DNA from: Paracyclopina nana
Lineage: Eukaryota > Arthropoda > Copepoda > Cyclopoida > Cyclopettidae
Direction of reading: 5' to 3'
Length of the DNA stretch: 64,000 nucleotides
Assembly (NCBI GenBank): GCA_019096065.1
Contig: JAGUCH010000001.1
Coordinates: 13,640,001-13,704,000 of the forward strand
Position 1 is the first letter of the stretch. Every line of letters begins with the position of its first letter. Shown here in pieces: positions 46,801 through 59,497 of the stretch. The notes under the pieces were generated by a model. The model was given only the letters and a program-made list of their open reading frames with translations. It did not search any database and was not told the origin of the DNA. The position numbers were made by a program, and so were the translations under genes.

Positions 46801-48750
46801 GATCGTTTTAGAAGAATACAAATATGTGTTATCATTGGCAAAAGACATAAACAGTTATGAAAGGTAAGATTTATGTAGATAAATTACTTTAGTAGTAGCC
46901 TCATATGTCGTTCATCCACGTCATCTTTCCTTATCATGAAGAAAGTTATGATTTCAAGACTCCGTCATTTTCGTACGTAGGAAGATTCTGCATTAAACCT
47001 ATTAGGAATAAAAAAAATCGACTGTTAAGGATCAGTACCAACTTTTAGTTTTTAGCTCAAGTTCTCAGTACTTAAGTTATTCGCTAAAGGAAAAAGGCGT
47101 TAAAGATGAGGATTATCCTTTCCTTAATAGATGAATACCACATAAAGGTATTCATTGGTATTGCATGCTAAATAATCAGTTAGTTATAATGCAATAGAAA
47201 GTGGGCAGGAGACTTATAGTATTGCACTGTGAGCTTATTGTATTACACATTGGCGTGATTGAGTAAACATGCAGGCCTCATTGCGATCAGTGTAAATAGT
47301 CACAAAAGCCTTAAAAAGGTGGCTTTCTTTAATTATTCAGCTTCGATAAGCGCTGCCCGCCTTGATAGGGATTAATCTCGAGCTTAGGGGAAAAGATTTG
47401 ACTTATTGCAGAGCTTTCCCTGGATCCTAAGAAAACAGTTAGACGGGCTAAAAAAGCCACAAAAGTATAGCCAAACATGGTGAAATGAAAACTCACCCAA
47501 ATGCACTTTTCTGACACTTTTGTAACTGTCGTTGACCATGCGAACACAGGGAACACAGAGCTGTGAAAACGATCGTAAATATTTGCAGCTACACAACGTA
47601 CACCGCGCCCAAATAGACAAAAGCTTGCAGATATAGTGGATTTTTCTTTGACAACGTTGATGGAATTCTCAGAAGTCCAATAAAACGAAAGTTACATCAT
47701 ATTTTTTATCCGCAAGAGGGTGGTGCTGCCTTGTTGGCTTGCACAAGCGTAAACGCCTTGTAACAATGGCCGAAAGTAGAATATATGTAGCATTTGTAAT
47801 GCTGTGGGCCTTTTTGTGCCAAAAAAACTAGATCAAGAGGAGAAGTAACATCTGCTAAAAAAGAAACATTGCCCTCACATCCGGCTGAAGATGCAGTAAG
47901 CCTGTACTATTCATGCTGGCTTGAATAAATTGCTTTTTTGGAGCACTCACACCGAATGCGTAGCATAATTGCGTTTTGGCGAATTTTAAGAAAATATCCA
48001 CGCGTCTGTAATGCATATAATGTAAACTGAGATTGAAAGATTTTTCTGCTACTCCCTCTAGATTCCATGGCAACTCCAAATGTTTATTTGATCGAAGTGG
48101 GGCGAGAGTACGATTTTGCAAGTCAAGATAGAAAGCTAGCCGCGTGAATCATGAATTTCCCTGAAAATTGTGCAGCAGCAGCAAATATTTATCCAATATT
48201 CTTGCGGGGGTGCTTTTTCCATTAATCGTATTATAGTGGCCCTTTTTATGACATCTTTTCTGTAATAAAGTCGCCCAAATGATGCCATTCTGTACTGGTT
48301 TTTCAGCAAAAATTGCTTGGTCTGCAAAATGATGCAGACTTTCCTAGAACCTTGCTCGGATACAGATTTAGCAATTTTTTTCCACTTGCCATGTTGTGTA
48401 AGAAATGATTGATTTCGGTTTGCTGTGATGGGAAAAAAACTAGCTCACACCGCGACTAAAAAGTGGAAAATAACCGTCTTGGAAAATACGCCGGGGGATC
48501 CAATAACAATTGTGTTTTGATCTGCCAGGTTTTATTCAAAAAAACGTTGTTAGCAAACACTTGCAGGAGTATGACAAAATGTCATGGTATGCGTAAATAA
48601 TTGCGCGAAAGCAGTTTCAGCTAGTTGCAATCACGCAATATTGCAGCTAGGCCTCGGAATAATAGGTGAAGACGAGCAATCCTTCCTAAGGAGATTTTAA
48701 CAAGATTTTCCTATACAGACAATAATCATACCATTTCCCTCCTCCAGATA
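43896..48750. other. Gene-free 4.9-kb interval between NHE and the GPCR
   Basis: The left end holds the NHE 3' UTR with poly(A) signals at 44235 and 44251. A 118-codon plus-strand ORF (45136-45492) with a hydrophobic segment has no recognisable family and no context, so I do not call it. A short hairpin with GTCCAGTAGATT arms lies at 46612-46670. A pyrimidine tract plus CAG ends at about 48747, three bases before the GPCR start codon, and looks like a splice acceptor, so an upstream untranslated exon probably lies here. Confidence 0.5.
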
Positions 48751-51700
48751 ATGATGAATGGTACCCCTCCATCGTACAGCTTTACGACGACAATGTCCGA
48801 AGAGGAGCAGCTCTCGTCCGAAGATCGCAGCTGGTATCTCGAATGTTTAACCATCATGGCCAAGGACAAATTGGGGCTCAATTTGGGCTCAGATGAGACG
48901 GCAGTCGCCAATAGCTTGGAGTTGATTGGTGGAAATGAAACCTCGATCTCAAGTCACTTTGACCAGTCCACGGAGTCGATTTGCAATGATCTCCTCAAGT
49001 TCAAGAACGAGCCCATGAGCGTTTTCAGCGAAAGCACGCAAAAAACCATCACACTCATCTACTCGTGAGTTCCAAGCTTTTTCCTCAGAAAGTCGACTTT
49101 GGGCGGCTGATTGATGGCTTCCCTGCTCTATTGCCTAACTGTTGTCCCAACAACAATTGAAGCCAGAATCTTCAGTTTTGCAGTACACGCACAGAATTGA
49201 TTGAATCCTTATCCTTACTTTTAATTGGCTGTGCCTTGTAGTGAATTAGCATATTGTCGCATGGATTTTCCCAAAAAAGCTCCGGCTTAGGAAAATGAAA
49301 AATCTTGCCATAACTAAAGGGCGTTCTCATATCGCAGTTTGGTCTAACCAAAATTGATTTTAGTTAAACCACACTGATTCTGGTTAAACTAAACGCTACA
49401 AGAATGCTGACTTTTGTTTGGACTAAAGTCAGATTGGTCTAACCAGTATCAGTTTTGGTTAAACTAAAATGCGATATGAGAACGCCCTTAAAGCTGAGTG
49501 ATATGAATATGAGGAGGAGAACGTAATTAACTTTTTCTTCTCGGTTTATCTCTCGAGTCCCCTTTGTCCAACTTTGGTGGACAAGTTAAATGGCTTTTTA
49601 TTGTGTGCCATCTAGCTTATGTGCCAACATTTCACCCGTACACGTAAGGTAGTATTCAAGTTTGAGTTCACATTTCTGCCGCTAGGAGGGGGCCACACCG
49701 CAACCATCTATCTCGGAGCACTTCAAAGAATTGCTCGTAGTATATAGGTGTGTACTTAGGGATTAAAAAATCTTGCACGAGCATTCCCGAAAGGTTTGGC
49801 GGAGATTAATGGCAGAGCATTCACGATCTAATGGATAAATCTGCTACAAAAGAAAGGCTAAGCGCAGAGGCAACATCGGGCGAAATTGGAACTTCATCGC
49901 TTCCACACAATTGACCAGCTGAGAAGTGCAAAAAAGGTCTCAACACGCAATCGCAGTCTAGAGGCTTTTAGTTCTGTCTGCCATTAGCCCGGTTCCAACA
50001 CGGGATATCAACATAGTATAGTACGGTTAACCAGTTAAGTCAGGTTGAGCTGAGCGCGCGAGCTAGCTGTGACCTGACTATAGGAACCCGAAGTCAAGCT
50101 GACTGCACTAGATGGCACTGAGTTCAGACGGCTTGACGTCATCAGTGCGCGCGCGTAGTTGACACGTTTAACAAATGAACTGCCAGATGTGAACTATATT
50201 AAAAAGTCAAAAAGAGCCAGCTCCCTCGTACAAAAACGCCACTTTAATATGATGGGTCAATCTGGATACACTTTTAATTAGTGTTTTAGCTTGCCCGTAA
50301 GCCAGCCCAAAGGCCAGCCTGTAATTTGAGGAAAAGATGGAATTTCAGGAAAGATAGCTCTCTAAATATAGTGAGATGTAAATATAATTGGTCAATTTGA
50401 ATCTTAGACACTACTTAAGCTTGTAAAAATTATACCTTACGAAAAATAATCAAGAAAATAAGGCATTAGCTCATTCAGACGGCGCTACGAAGTCAGCAAT
50501 CAGCCGTCTGAAATCTTATGAGCTTGCCGGTAGGATAAATATGGTACGATTTACGGTTCCCTATGCTAAAAAGTCAAGTTATGTCTCCTGACTATGCTGA
50601 TTTACCATGTTGGAACCGGGCTATTATTTGCCAAAGGATATATTTCCGACTCATACTTCATTGAATAAAATTGCCATGATTGGATTTAGGTCACAAGATC
50701 ACAGTAGCTTTTTGTAAGAGTTTTCCGGCCATACGCGGCAAAATATAATATCATTTGGCTCAAGCTAGGCCGGGGTCCACAATTCCCTGGTAGAATACTA
50801 AGCAAGCCTTCTGCTGAGAAAGACCCAAATGAATCTCCGAGGCAGTGGAGCATGAAATGATGATCTACGTACTTATTTTTGGTCTGACAAAGGACACCAA
50901 GCTGCTCTTTTCTCTTCGCAAAAACCCATTATGGCCCCTATGGAAGCTGGAAAAAACCAACTTGATTTTGCGTGAATTTTGAATGAAGCCTAGTCATTTT
51001 TCATTGTAGAAAATAACGAGGCTTAATTGAAGATCTTCTTTTACATGGGTGCACGTGCACCTGACTGCTCTTCTGATCGAGAAGAGTTGAAAGTGATTAT
51101 GCTAGGATAAACTTTTGGGTACTTTGCTTCTATTTCGGTGAAATGTGAGCACTTTTGTCCGGGAAAAGTGAGACGAATTGAGCTTCTTAATCCTAGCAAC
51201 TGAAAAAAGAGCTGATATTCATTCAGCCTTCGCCTCACTTTTCTGTCTCCCTCTTTTATATTATATGTTAATTGAATTTCCCTGAGGCAAAGAAATAGCA
51301 TGGGGAAAAACTTTTCGCACGCCACACTATGTCAAATTGGGTTTACAAAAAGTAAAAAGTGCCGAACAATGCTCAGTATTTTCTTTTCTTATAGGCAGGC
51401 CTCTATTTGGGAAAAAGATTAGTGCCTTGCAATTCTCAGGTTCAAAGCATTTTCTCAGTTTTCTCTTCGTATATTAATTTTGTTTAGCAAGGAAGAAAGT
51501 TTCGCAAGCTGATCGCGTTGTGAAGATATTTCACCACAGCACCACTTGTATGATTTTGTCCTATTATCTCAGATTTAAATGGGAGTTTGGACCTTTTTGC
51601 TAAATAGTGTGCGCTGAAAAAAATTCCTCCAGGGTATGCCATGCTTTTTTTGAGACTATCAATTAAAAATTCCCTTGGTAACCCGAAGCATTTTCAGGGA

Positions 51701-54700
51701 ATAGCATTTGTTTAACAGAAGAAAAGCTTGTCAAGCCTTACAGGACCGAAAGCTTTTCAAGGAATTGACAGATGATGCTTCAGCAGTTTTGAATTTCTTT
51801 TAGCGAACCAAGTTTATACGAAGAAAATTATTGCCGAAAAAAGATTTTCAAAGCCAATCTCCATTCCTATAAGTAGTTTTTTATGTTTGCGGAGTGAGAC
51901 TTTTTTTTTTATTTTTGGGGAAGCTTTTCTTCCCATCCGCATCAGAGGATTTACGTATGTGCATATGTGTGGCGTCATGTGATCTAACCAATCACACACA
52001 CAGTGGCGGGGTATTTAATGATTTTTAAAGTATTTTTTGTAGCTTTTAAGGTAGTGTTCTTTTTTAACCGAGGCCTTCTTCGATCAAAGATGCTTCTTGA
52101 GCAGTCAAAGAAGTTGCTTTTATGGCTGCTGTCAGATAAACATTAACTATGATCAATCACACAAAGTCAATAACAACGCTACTTGCATGTTTTCTATAAC
52201 ATCCTATATTTTCTTTTAAAATCAGGGCCTTGCATTCCTTCAACAACAGCAATTCTAGAAATGTTTCCATAATAAATTAACATACGTATATCAACTATGG
52301 TTGATCTAATGTGATCTAATATGGGGGGAAATAATCCTGCGTAGCATAAGTATATGTGCGAATTTATTTGAAACTAGAAGGAAACTGCTTGCATTGAAGG
52401 CGATACTTTAGCATTCAGTTGAAATCGTGGCCGTGACAGCCATTACTACTATTTCCTAGGGATAAAATGCTCTCCAACGAATTCGACTTGAAAGAGCACA
52501 CAACTGCAGTATTTATCACCAGCACACTCTGGCCTGAGTGCCAATGGCAGCCAAGGCAAAGGAAACTTTTTCTAGTTGCTACAAAAACATCGTGTGAGGG
52601 GCAAAAGTTTCGTCTGGCTTTCATAAGCAACCTAGCTTTGCAGGAATGCTCTTGCCAACATATATTGGAAGCATATGGTTTAGCAATTGATTTGAACTAG
52701 TGTTTGCCTCAATGCGAAAAAGCCATGGTGCACAAATGAGTTGCCATAATAGGCGGCTATTTTCGCGAGAAAAACGTCTAAGCGTTTCGCGAGCACGCCA
52801 TTTTCGGATCTCACGCCAAAATGGTGAGTCCATATTGGTTTTGCCTGCATAATTAATTTGCCTTTTAGGGATACGTAGGACCTGATGATAAAAACTTTTT
52901 AATTGGATTTTCAGGGTACTTATGGTAGTTGGGATTCTGACGAATTTAAGCGTTTGCTGGGTCGTCGTTCGGAATTCTCAGGCCAGAACAGCAAGGAATT
53001 TGTTCATCATCAACATGGCGTTCAGCGATTTGACTGTTTGTTTCATCACAATGCCATTCACCATGCAGAGGATCCTCAACCACTCTTGGAAGTATGGAGA
53101 TGCCCTATGCAGGCTCACCAGGTAAGCACAGATTCTTGAAACGTATCATTTCAATAGAGAGAGAGTACGCATCGCTTGCAATTTAGTACGTATTGGGGAA
53201 AACGATAATTAGCCGAGCTATGAAATTCATGTCCATTGTGTAAGTACATATGGACTTTGGAAGTGCAGAGAAAATTAATCCTATATGGTTGTTCCAATAA
53301 AGAAAGCAATTGCAAATAGAAATGAAACTAAAAGCACTGATTGTGACAGCTGTGATATAACCACTTATTAAAAATATGTTCCAATATGAATTTCAGCATG
53401 CTCGAAGGGGTCAACTTATTGGTCTCGTCTGGAACAGCCAGTGCCATTGCTGGTGACAGACTCTGCCTAGTTAAGCGAAAAACAGCCAGAGATGACACAA
53501 AGGTATGATTGGAGCTTTTCCTCATGGTAAAAAGTAGTCTAAAATACGTTCGTTTGCAATAGGTGACCAAAATAGGCTCTATCATTCTTTTGATCTGGTT
53601 CTTGGCCATTTTGGCCATTCTACCCACCACCTTCTCCACCGGATTGATTGGAATCAACTTTGCCAACACGAGCTTGGTTATGTCAGAGGTGTGCGTGGAA
53701 AAGTGGCCTCTGCCGTCGCTGCACTTGGTCTACTCGATCCTGCTGATGCTTGTACAAGTAAGTTTGCCTTCCGAAATTCCTTGCCATTTTCGATTGGACT
53801 CAATAATACATAACTGTTACGCGCGTGCTGATTTATTGCACATAAAATACAGAGAGAAAACACAACTCACTTGTGACAAATTGCCAGAATTATCCGCAAC
53901 TGAATAAATCACCTCGCACTCCTATAGCCATAGATAGTTACAATAATTGCTGTATATCAGCAAAGTTTTTATGACGAATTACTAGCCGTCGTCTTTTGCG
54001 CCAAACAACACCCTACTTAAAATTGTTACCCACATTTTATGCTAGCTCCCTTAGCCATGCTCTGCTTGGAAGCTCTTTTAATAAGTGTTCCAGGAAAATC
54101 CGTAGCAATTTGTTCGAGTACAAACGTTGTTAAAGCTGATTCACTAAAATGCTCATTAGGGCTCTCGTAATACGCTGAGCTTTAGAAAAAAGCAGCAGAG
54201 CCAGCCAACGTCAAGCCAACGCAGGATTGTTCAAAGTTTAGACAAATATTGCTTAAGTACACATTTTAGAGGCGCCCATAATAAGTGCTTCAGAAGAGCA
54301 TGGCCAAATCCGTGAATAAACTTTGTGATGAGCTCTGGTTTGGGAAAATGAGAAGACGTTGGCTAAGCACACGCACGTAGACCAATTAAGGAAACCTTCG
54401 GAGAAAACCTTCAATTAACTACATACCCTATAACCATAATTGCCAAACCACCTTGTCACTTACCACTTTTTCATTGCAGTACATCATTCCCATTTCTGTG
54501 ATATTGGTCACACACACTCAGATCATCGGTATCGTACGTAAGAGAACCGAGGCTGCAACCTCATTTCGAAGGACCAATCGGGCAAACGTGACCATGAAAC
54601 GGAACAAGAAAACCACGCAGATTCTGCTCATTATCGCAGGAATGTTTGGCATTCACTGGTTACCCTACCACATGTATACCATAGGTAAAAGCCAAATCCA

Positions 54701-55358
54701 AGCATGCCTTGAAATTACTGCTTTTTCAACCATACGTAAACTGCTTCTTTCCTCAGGCTCAGAAGTCATTCGAATCTCGAGCTTGGATTGGAAGCTATCC
54801 TCACACGATGAACTCTTCGTCTTTTTCTTGGTCCACTCGTTTGCCATGCTCAGTACCATCACCAACCCCATTTTGTACGGGTGGCTCAATACCAACCTGA
54901 AGCACCTTTTCCGAGCCATGATTCCCACCGTGCGAAATGAGCGCCACGACCACGACGAACGCACAACAAGTCCCGATCATCAACAGCTGACAACTAACGG
55001 AGGACAAGCCAGATCATGGTATGAACTAGAAATGGGTAATCTTGATGCTGAACGAGGCCTAATTTTGCTTGCGTTTTCAGCTTCTACAAGTTCACCAACA
55101 AGAGCATTAGAAAGCATTTCAAAGGCAACTTACTGCGAGACCAAGAAAACATTGTCATGAATGATCTCAACGGGGGAATGACCATGCACGAGACGCTAAC
55201 TCCCAACGGAAGCCCAGAAGTTAATCAGGATAAAAAGGTACAAAAGAGATTTATTGTCAGTATGCTTCTGCCGCTATAGTAACCTAATAATTCAGATTGA
55301 GGAAAACCGAGCTGGCTTGTTACTACACAATACTCAAGATGATGAGGCGCAACTCTAA
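48751..55358 (+). CDS. Rhodopsin-family neuropeptide receptor, NPY/NPF-like
   Basis: Exons 48751-49064, 52915-53121, 53397-53502, 53563-53757, 54480-54684, 54757-55018, 55081-55237 and 55296-55358 stay in frame (1,509 nt, 502 aa). An acidic extracellular N-terminus of about 95 residues has an NETS glycosylation site. Membrane helix 2 has NMAFSDLTVCFITMPFT. Cysteines in LCRLT and EVCVEKW would form the conserved disulphide. Helix 3 ends in DRL instead of DRY. Helix 6 has IHWLPYH and helix 7 NPILYGWLNTNLKHLF, a wording close to NPY/NPF receptors. It would couple a peptide ligand to G proteins at the cell surface. The ligand is not known, and other RFamide-type receptors are alternatives. The first intron is 3,850 bp. 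Confidence 0.9.
49318..49488. mobile_element. MITE with TAA target duplication (PIF/Harbinger-like)
   Basis: This 171-bp element has inverted ends AGGGCGTTCTCATATCGCA and is flanked by TAA on both sides (49315-49317 and 49489-49491). Inside are further TTTAGTTTAACCA-type inverted motifs. A three-base TAA duplication fits PIF/Harbinger. It has no ORF. Confidence 0.85.
49987..50621. mobile_element. MITE with TA target duplication (Tc1/mariner-like)
   Basis: The 635-bp element has terminal repeats GCCCGGTTCCAACACGG and, at the other end, the complement of GCCCGGTTCCAACATGG, flanked by TA at 49985-49986 and 50622-50623. It has no transposase ORF. Its interior matches the partial copy at 19928-20373. 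The TA duplication fits Tc1/mariner-type integration. Confidence 0.85.
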
Positions 55359-56523
55359 ATACATACGTATATTCATACTCAGCCCAGTGGCATTTGACGA
55401 CGCGTTGGATATCCAGACAATATACACACACAAATATACCTACCTAGCTGTGATTGATGTGAGAAATTATTAAAGATGATACTGTACTATTACTTCTGCT
55501 ATGATTGTGCAGCCACAATTCGTATTATTATGTATTTGCATCAATGTTTCGCTGTAGTAAATATTGTTCAAAGTGTAATGATCTAGCTACTGTTCAACGT
55601 ACTATTAAGATAAATACTCGATGTAATTGGAAGATGTACGAGTACAAATTCATGAATAAAGTTACCAAATTAACGTCACTCTGGCTCAGCGGCTGCAAAG
55701 CTTCATTTTTCATAAATTATGTATACAAGGATTTTCCAAAAGTACGCTATGCCAGGTTGTTACAATAAAGCTGCACCCAATTAGAAGGGCTTAATATTTT
55801 CGTAAAACCAGCCGACTTATCACATTCTTTAAGTATTATCGGGCTCGGCAGAAAGGTCACATTATATAACCATTGCAAAGGCCATTTAAAGGCTGGTCAC
55901 ATTTGCAGTTGGGCTCACTTCATAGCTTTTGTGCTTTAACTATGTACTAGTCATTAAACTAGCAGATGGGATTTTTTTAGGCATTTCCTCCTAGCATTTG
56001 CCACCGAGAGTGTTCGGCTATCTCAAATTCCAAGGAAGTGGAATTTGCTGTCCTTTTTCTTCTTTTCAAAGATATTTCAAATGCGCAGACTGACCAGCAG
56101 TATTGCTTTCCAAATTTGTTTAGCAAACAAGGTATACCTAGAAATGCAATTGCAAATTCGCTGCCATGTTCATACAAGCAGTAAACTTCCAAGAAAATGG
56201 CACAAAAACACCGTATGAAAAGGAGAAAAATTGACTTTCACTAATTCCAGAATGTGTCTTTGGTTAGCTTCATATCAAATTCAACTATCTGAATTTTTGC
56301 AAATAAGCGTATTCAAATTGACGAGCTCTTATCATAGTGGCCTGACATAAAATATAGCCATATGCATTAAAATTGGTAAAAATAGGAAAATACGCTCAGC
56401 TTGGCCTCAAGCTGAATTTTTCGCGAGCTCAGTAAGCACAGATTCAATTTCTCTTGAGATGTCTCATCTATACCGAAAGGCATTTTCAATAAATAGATGA
56501 AGAGAAAAAATGAGTAGGACTGC

Positions 56524-57010
56524 GACTGTGGTTCAATAAGCCGTTTTCAAGCGCATGAGAAATTCCGCCAAAGCGCAAAGCCCCAAATTCTTACTTTACC
56601 TACAATTTTCAGCCTCTTTTCTGGATAACTTCTTAGCCATGAAAATCGCTCAAATTAACGTGAAATGATGGAAAACCCAGTCAATTTTGGCTACTTTCAA
56701 GATATACAGCCTGAGTCGTCAAATACTTTACACTTACAATCCATAAGTTTTTGTAACGTGTAAAGTATTTGACAACTCAGGCTGTATATGCCATGACATG
56801 TGTTTGGGATCGAATGACATCTAGCTCAGAGACTTATATAACTATATATGTCTCTGATTTAGCTATGCGATGACTAGGATGGTAGTACCCCATTCAATAA
56901 TTATTCATCAAAATTGGCTGTGGAAATGTGCGGATTTAGGACCTCTGAATGTCCATTTTTAGCTAACAGCCCTCCAACGATTTCGCGAGTTTTTCCCTGC
57001 GCTAGTCTAG
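56524..57010. mobile_element. Diverged relative of the 22890-23355 element
   Basis: The left end GGTTCAATAAGCCGTTTTCA and following GCGCATGAGAAATTCCG align with the left end of 22890-23355. The right part GATTTCGCGAGTTTTTCCC aligns with GATTTCGCGACTTTTTTCC there, and CCATTTTTAGCTAAC is also shared. The terminal CACAGTGG is degraded. A smaller hairpin element is inserted within it. Confidence 0.65.
56702..56789. mobile_element. 88-bp hairpin element
   Basis: Arms ATATACAGCCTGAGT followed by GTCAAATACTTTACAC face their complements across a central spacer of about 24 bp, with one mismatch in the arm. TATA at both ends is compatible with a TA target duplication. Confidence 0.8.
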
Positions 57011-57114
57011 AAGGGAATTTGAACCATTTTAGGTCGGTGGAATAACGAAGTAACCAATAAAAGTGGGACCACACACAAAACGGCTGAAGTCATGTCAGCC
57101 AGCATAGCTAGTAG

Positions 57115-57341
57115 TTCAACTTTATTATAAGAGAGAGCGGCAATCATCCAACGCACATTGCTGAGCAGATTGCTAAGGTCGAAACTCTGGTCGAAGTCAT
57201 AGGTTGCGCAATTTTTAGGAAATCTGTCACTCCACCTCGCCAAGTAAATAAGTTCGACCTTTGCAAATTTTTGAGGGCTCGCGTTGATCTCAGCTAGCCA
57301 AGATTGCCGCTCTCTCTGATATTCAGTTGAACTAATAGCTA
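57115..57341. mobile_element. 227-bp inverted-repeat element
   Basis: The ends TAGCTAGTAGTTCAACT and complementary AGTTGAACTAATAGCTA are followed inward by AGAGAGAGCGGCAATC and its complement, making arms of about 43 bp. The minus-strand open frame crossing it has no family resemblance and is explained by the element. Confidence 0.75.
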
Positions 57342-59497
57342 GTTTATACAGCAACTGAGCTAGTGAGTTTTGAGATAGACTTACCGCATTTTATTTCCTG
57401 CTATGAGACGGTCCACCACTTGCGATCCCAATGAATCAAACTATGGTACGCTGACACTGAAGATCTATAGGCAGTAAACAGTGAATAGAGTGATTTGACT
57501 GATTTCTGTGTCACTGGCTCACTGCTGAGCTGAATTCGAGATGACAATTCTCATCTCAGCATCGAGAGGCTAGGGTAGACGAAAAACAATGCGCTGCGCT
57601 AGGGTATACCAGAATATAAAGATAACTTAGCTTCCGCTAATCATGGCAATTTTATTGATTCTGCATTTTGCTATCCCCATACATTTTTTTAAATGTAACT
57701 AACGAGCTATCTGAGGCATTTGATTCGCAAACTACAAGATGCCGAACTTAACTTTCAGGCCAACTATGCTACTCAGTATGCTCTTTTGCCTAAAATAGCT
57801 GACAGCCATCAAATATATTTTTTCTCCAACTCAACAAGAATTCAAGATTAAAAATCTCCTCCAACAACAAGATTTCTTTCGTTAGTTCAGCTTTGCAATT
57901 TGACTCATTGAGCTCTGACGTCGAGCTGATTAAATTCTCAAACTTTTTTGAAATGTCATTATGGTGCTTTTTGGCGACTCATTCGTATGAACTCGTATAA
58001 AAGGCGAATGAATTTTATTCCTATGAGCATTGCAATGCTACCTCATCAAGGGTTGAAAGCGTGCGTGTATATGATCAGATTTTGACACAGATGCTAATTT
58101 CTGGCGGCTCAGTCATAATGCATTCACTATTGAGCAGCCTCAAATTGGTGCTGTGTAAGTTTTATCAGCTACGTACGGAAGGCAATGAATGAGGCCACGG
58201 CAAAAAAAGTTATGTGTGTGCCTATTAAAGCAAGGTAACAAGAATTATAATTTTTTTGAGCGAGAATTCAGTCAGGAAAAGTTGCAAAAGAAGAGTGTCT
58301 GAATAAAACTCTTGCGAGAGCTCACATTTCATTTGAACAACGCACAAACCCACTTTACTTTGCATTAAATCCTGCCGAGCGGAAAAAGGCAAAAAAGCTT
58401 GCAGACTTACTAGAAGCAAGTACTTGGAATACGTTACATCGAATGTATCTGCAAGAAGATACTTTAAAGCTCGTAAAAAGTCAATGCTCTTGTAAATGGC
58501 AATTGAATGGGATACTTTAAGGAATGCCTTTTGATAGGCCCACTCTCAAAAGCTCACCAAGCTTTTACGATTATTTATTGTAGCTTTAGAGGAAGATGTA
58601 GAGGATGCTTTCCAATATGAAGAAGAAAGCGAATGCATGAAACGAAATGGTGCGCGTCATACCTCCTCAACAAGAGAGATATGCTAAACATTAACCAAAA
58701 AGATCAGGCAAGCACAACTTTTTTTAAGCAACGAGAATTATGCTTCAAGTCCTTGTAACAATGTATTGTTATGCCATTTTTTAACCACGAGGCCTCTCAC
58801 ACACGGTATTTTGCTTTCTCGCTGAAGGAATAAAAAACATGCTATCTAATAGGGCACATAAAAGTAGTTGCTGTAAAGCTAGTGGGTAACGCTTTTGTAA
58901 TACCAGAATGGTTCTTGCCGTTATTAATGTTTATTTTGGAGATGGGATAAGCCAGGTAGCATGATTTAGCACCATTATTTTCGCTCGTTAGTGAAAATCT
59001 GAGTTGAAACAATTTTTCTGCTTGGATTGCAGTACAAGTGCCACAAAAAGTGGTATAAAAGAATACGCAGAATTACTCGTCGATCAAGCTCTTGAGAAAA
59101 ATGGAGAGAAATAGCCGCGAGGAAAAGTATCAAAAAGTTAGCATGAAAGACCCACAACTTCAAATATATAGAGAAGTTTAGCCTCTTGGCATACGTAGCA
59201 TGTATGCTTTAGGCTCATAAATGTTGAAATACGAGAAAGCAAAGATCTTATCGAGTAAACACTTTTAATACTTCAGATGACGAGCACCATATAAAATGTA
59301 ACCTAGCTTTGCTTCCATAAATTATTGATAGCTGAAATAATCCAGGCTTTGGCCACAAATGATGTCAGAGGTATCAGTGAAAGGATGTTGGCATCAACGA
59401 AAATTGGCACGCACATAAAGAAACGAGGAGGTCAGCTACTCTTCACGCATACGTTGGGCAGCCTTGTTTTATGAACGAAAGCACAAAATATACTATA

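Larger units (their letters stand above)
49065..52914. other. GPCR intron 1
   Basis: A 3,850-bp intron bounded by TC|GTGAGT and TTTTCAG|G. It carries two non-autonomous DNA elements (49318-49488 and 49987-50621). No additional coding exon is supported. Confidence 0.75.
55359..59497. other. Gene-free 4.1-kb interval with hairpin elements
   Basis: The GPCR 3' flank has AATAAA at 55655. The remainder has no exon series. It contains a diverged copy of the CACAGTGG-ended family (about 56524-57010), a perfect-ended hairpin (56702-56789) nested in it, and a third inverted-repeat element (57115-57341). Confidence 0.55.
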
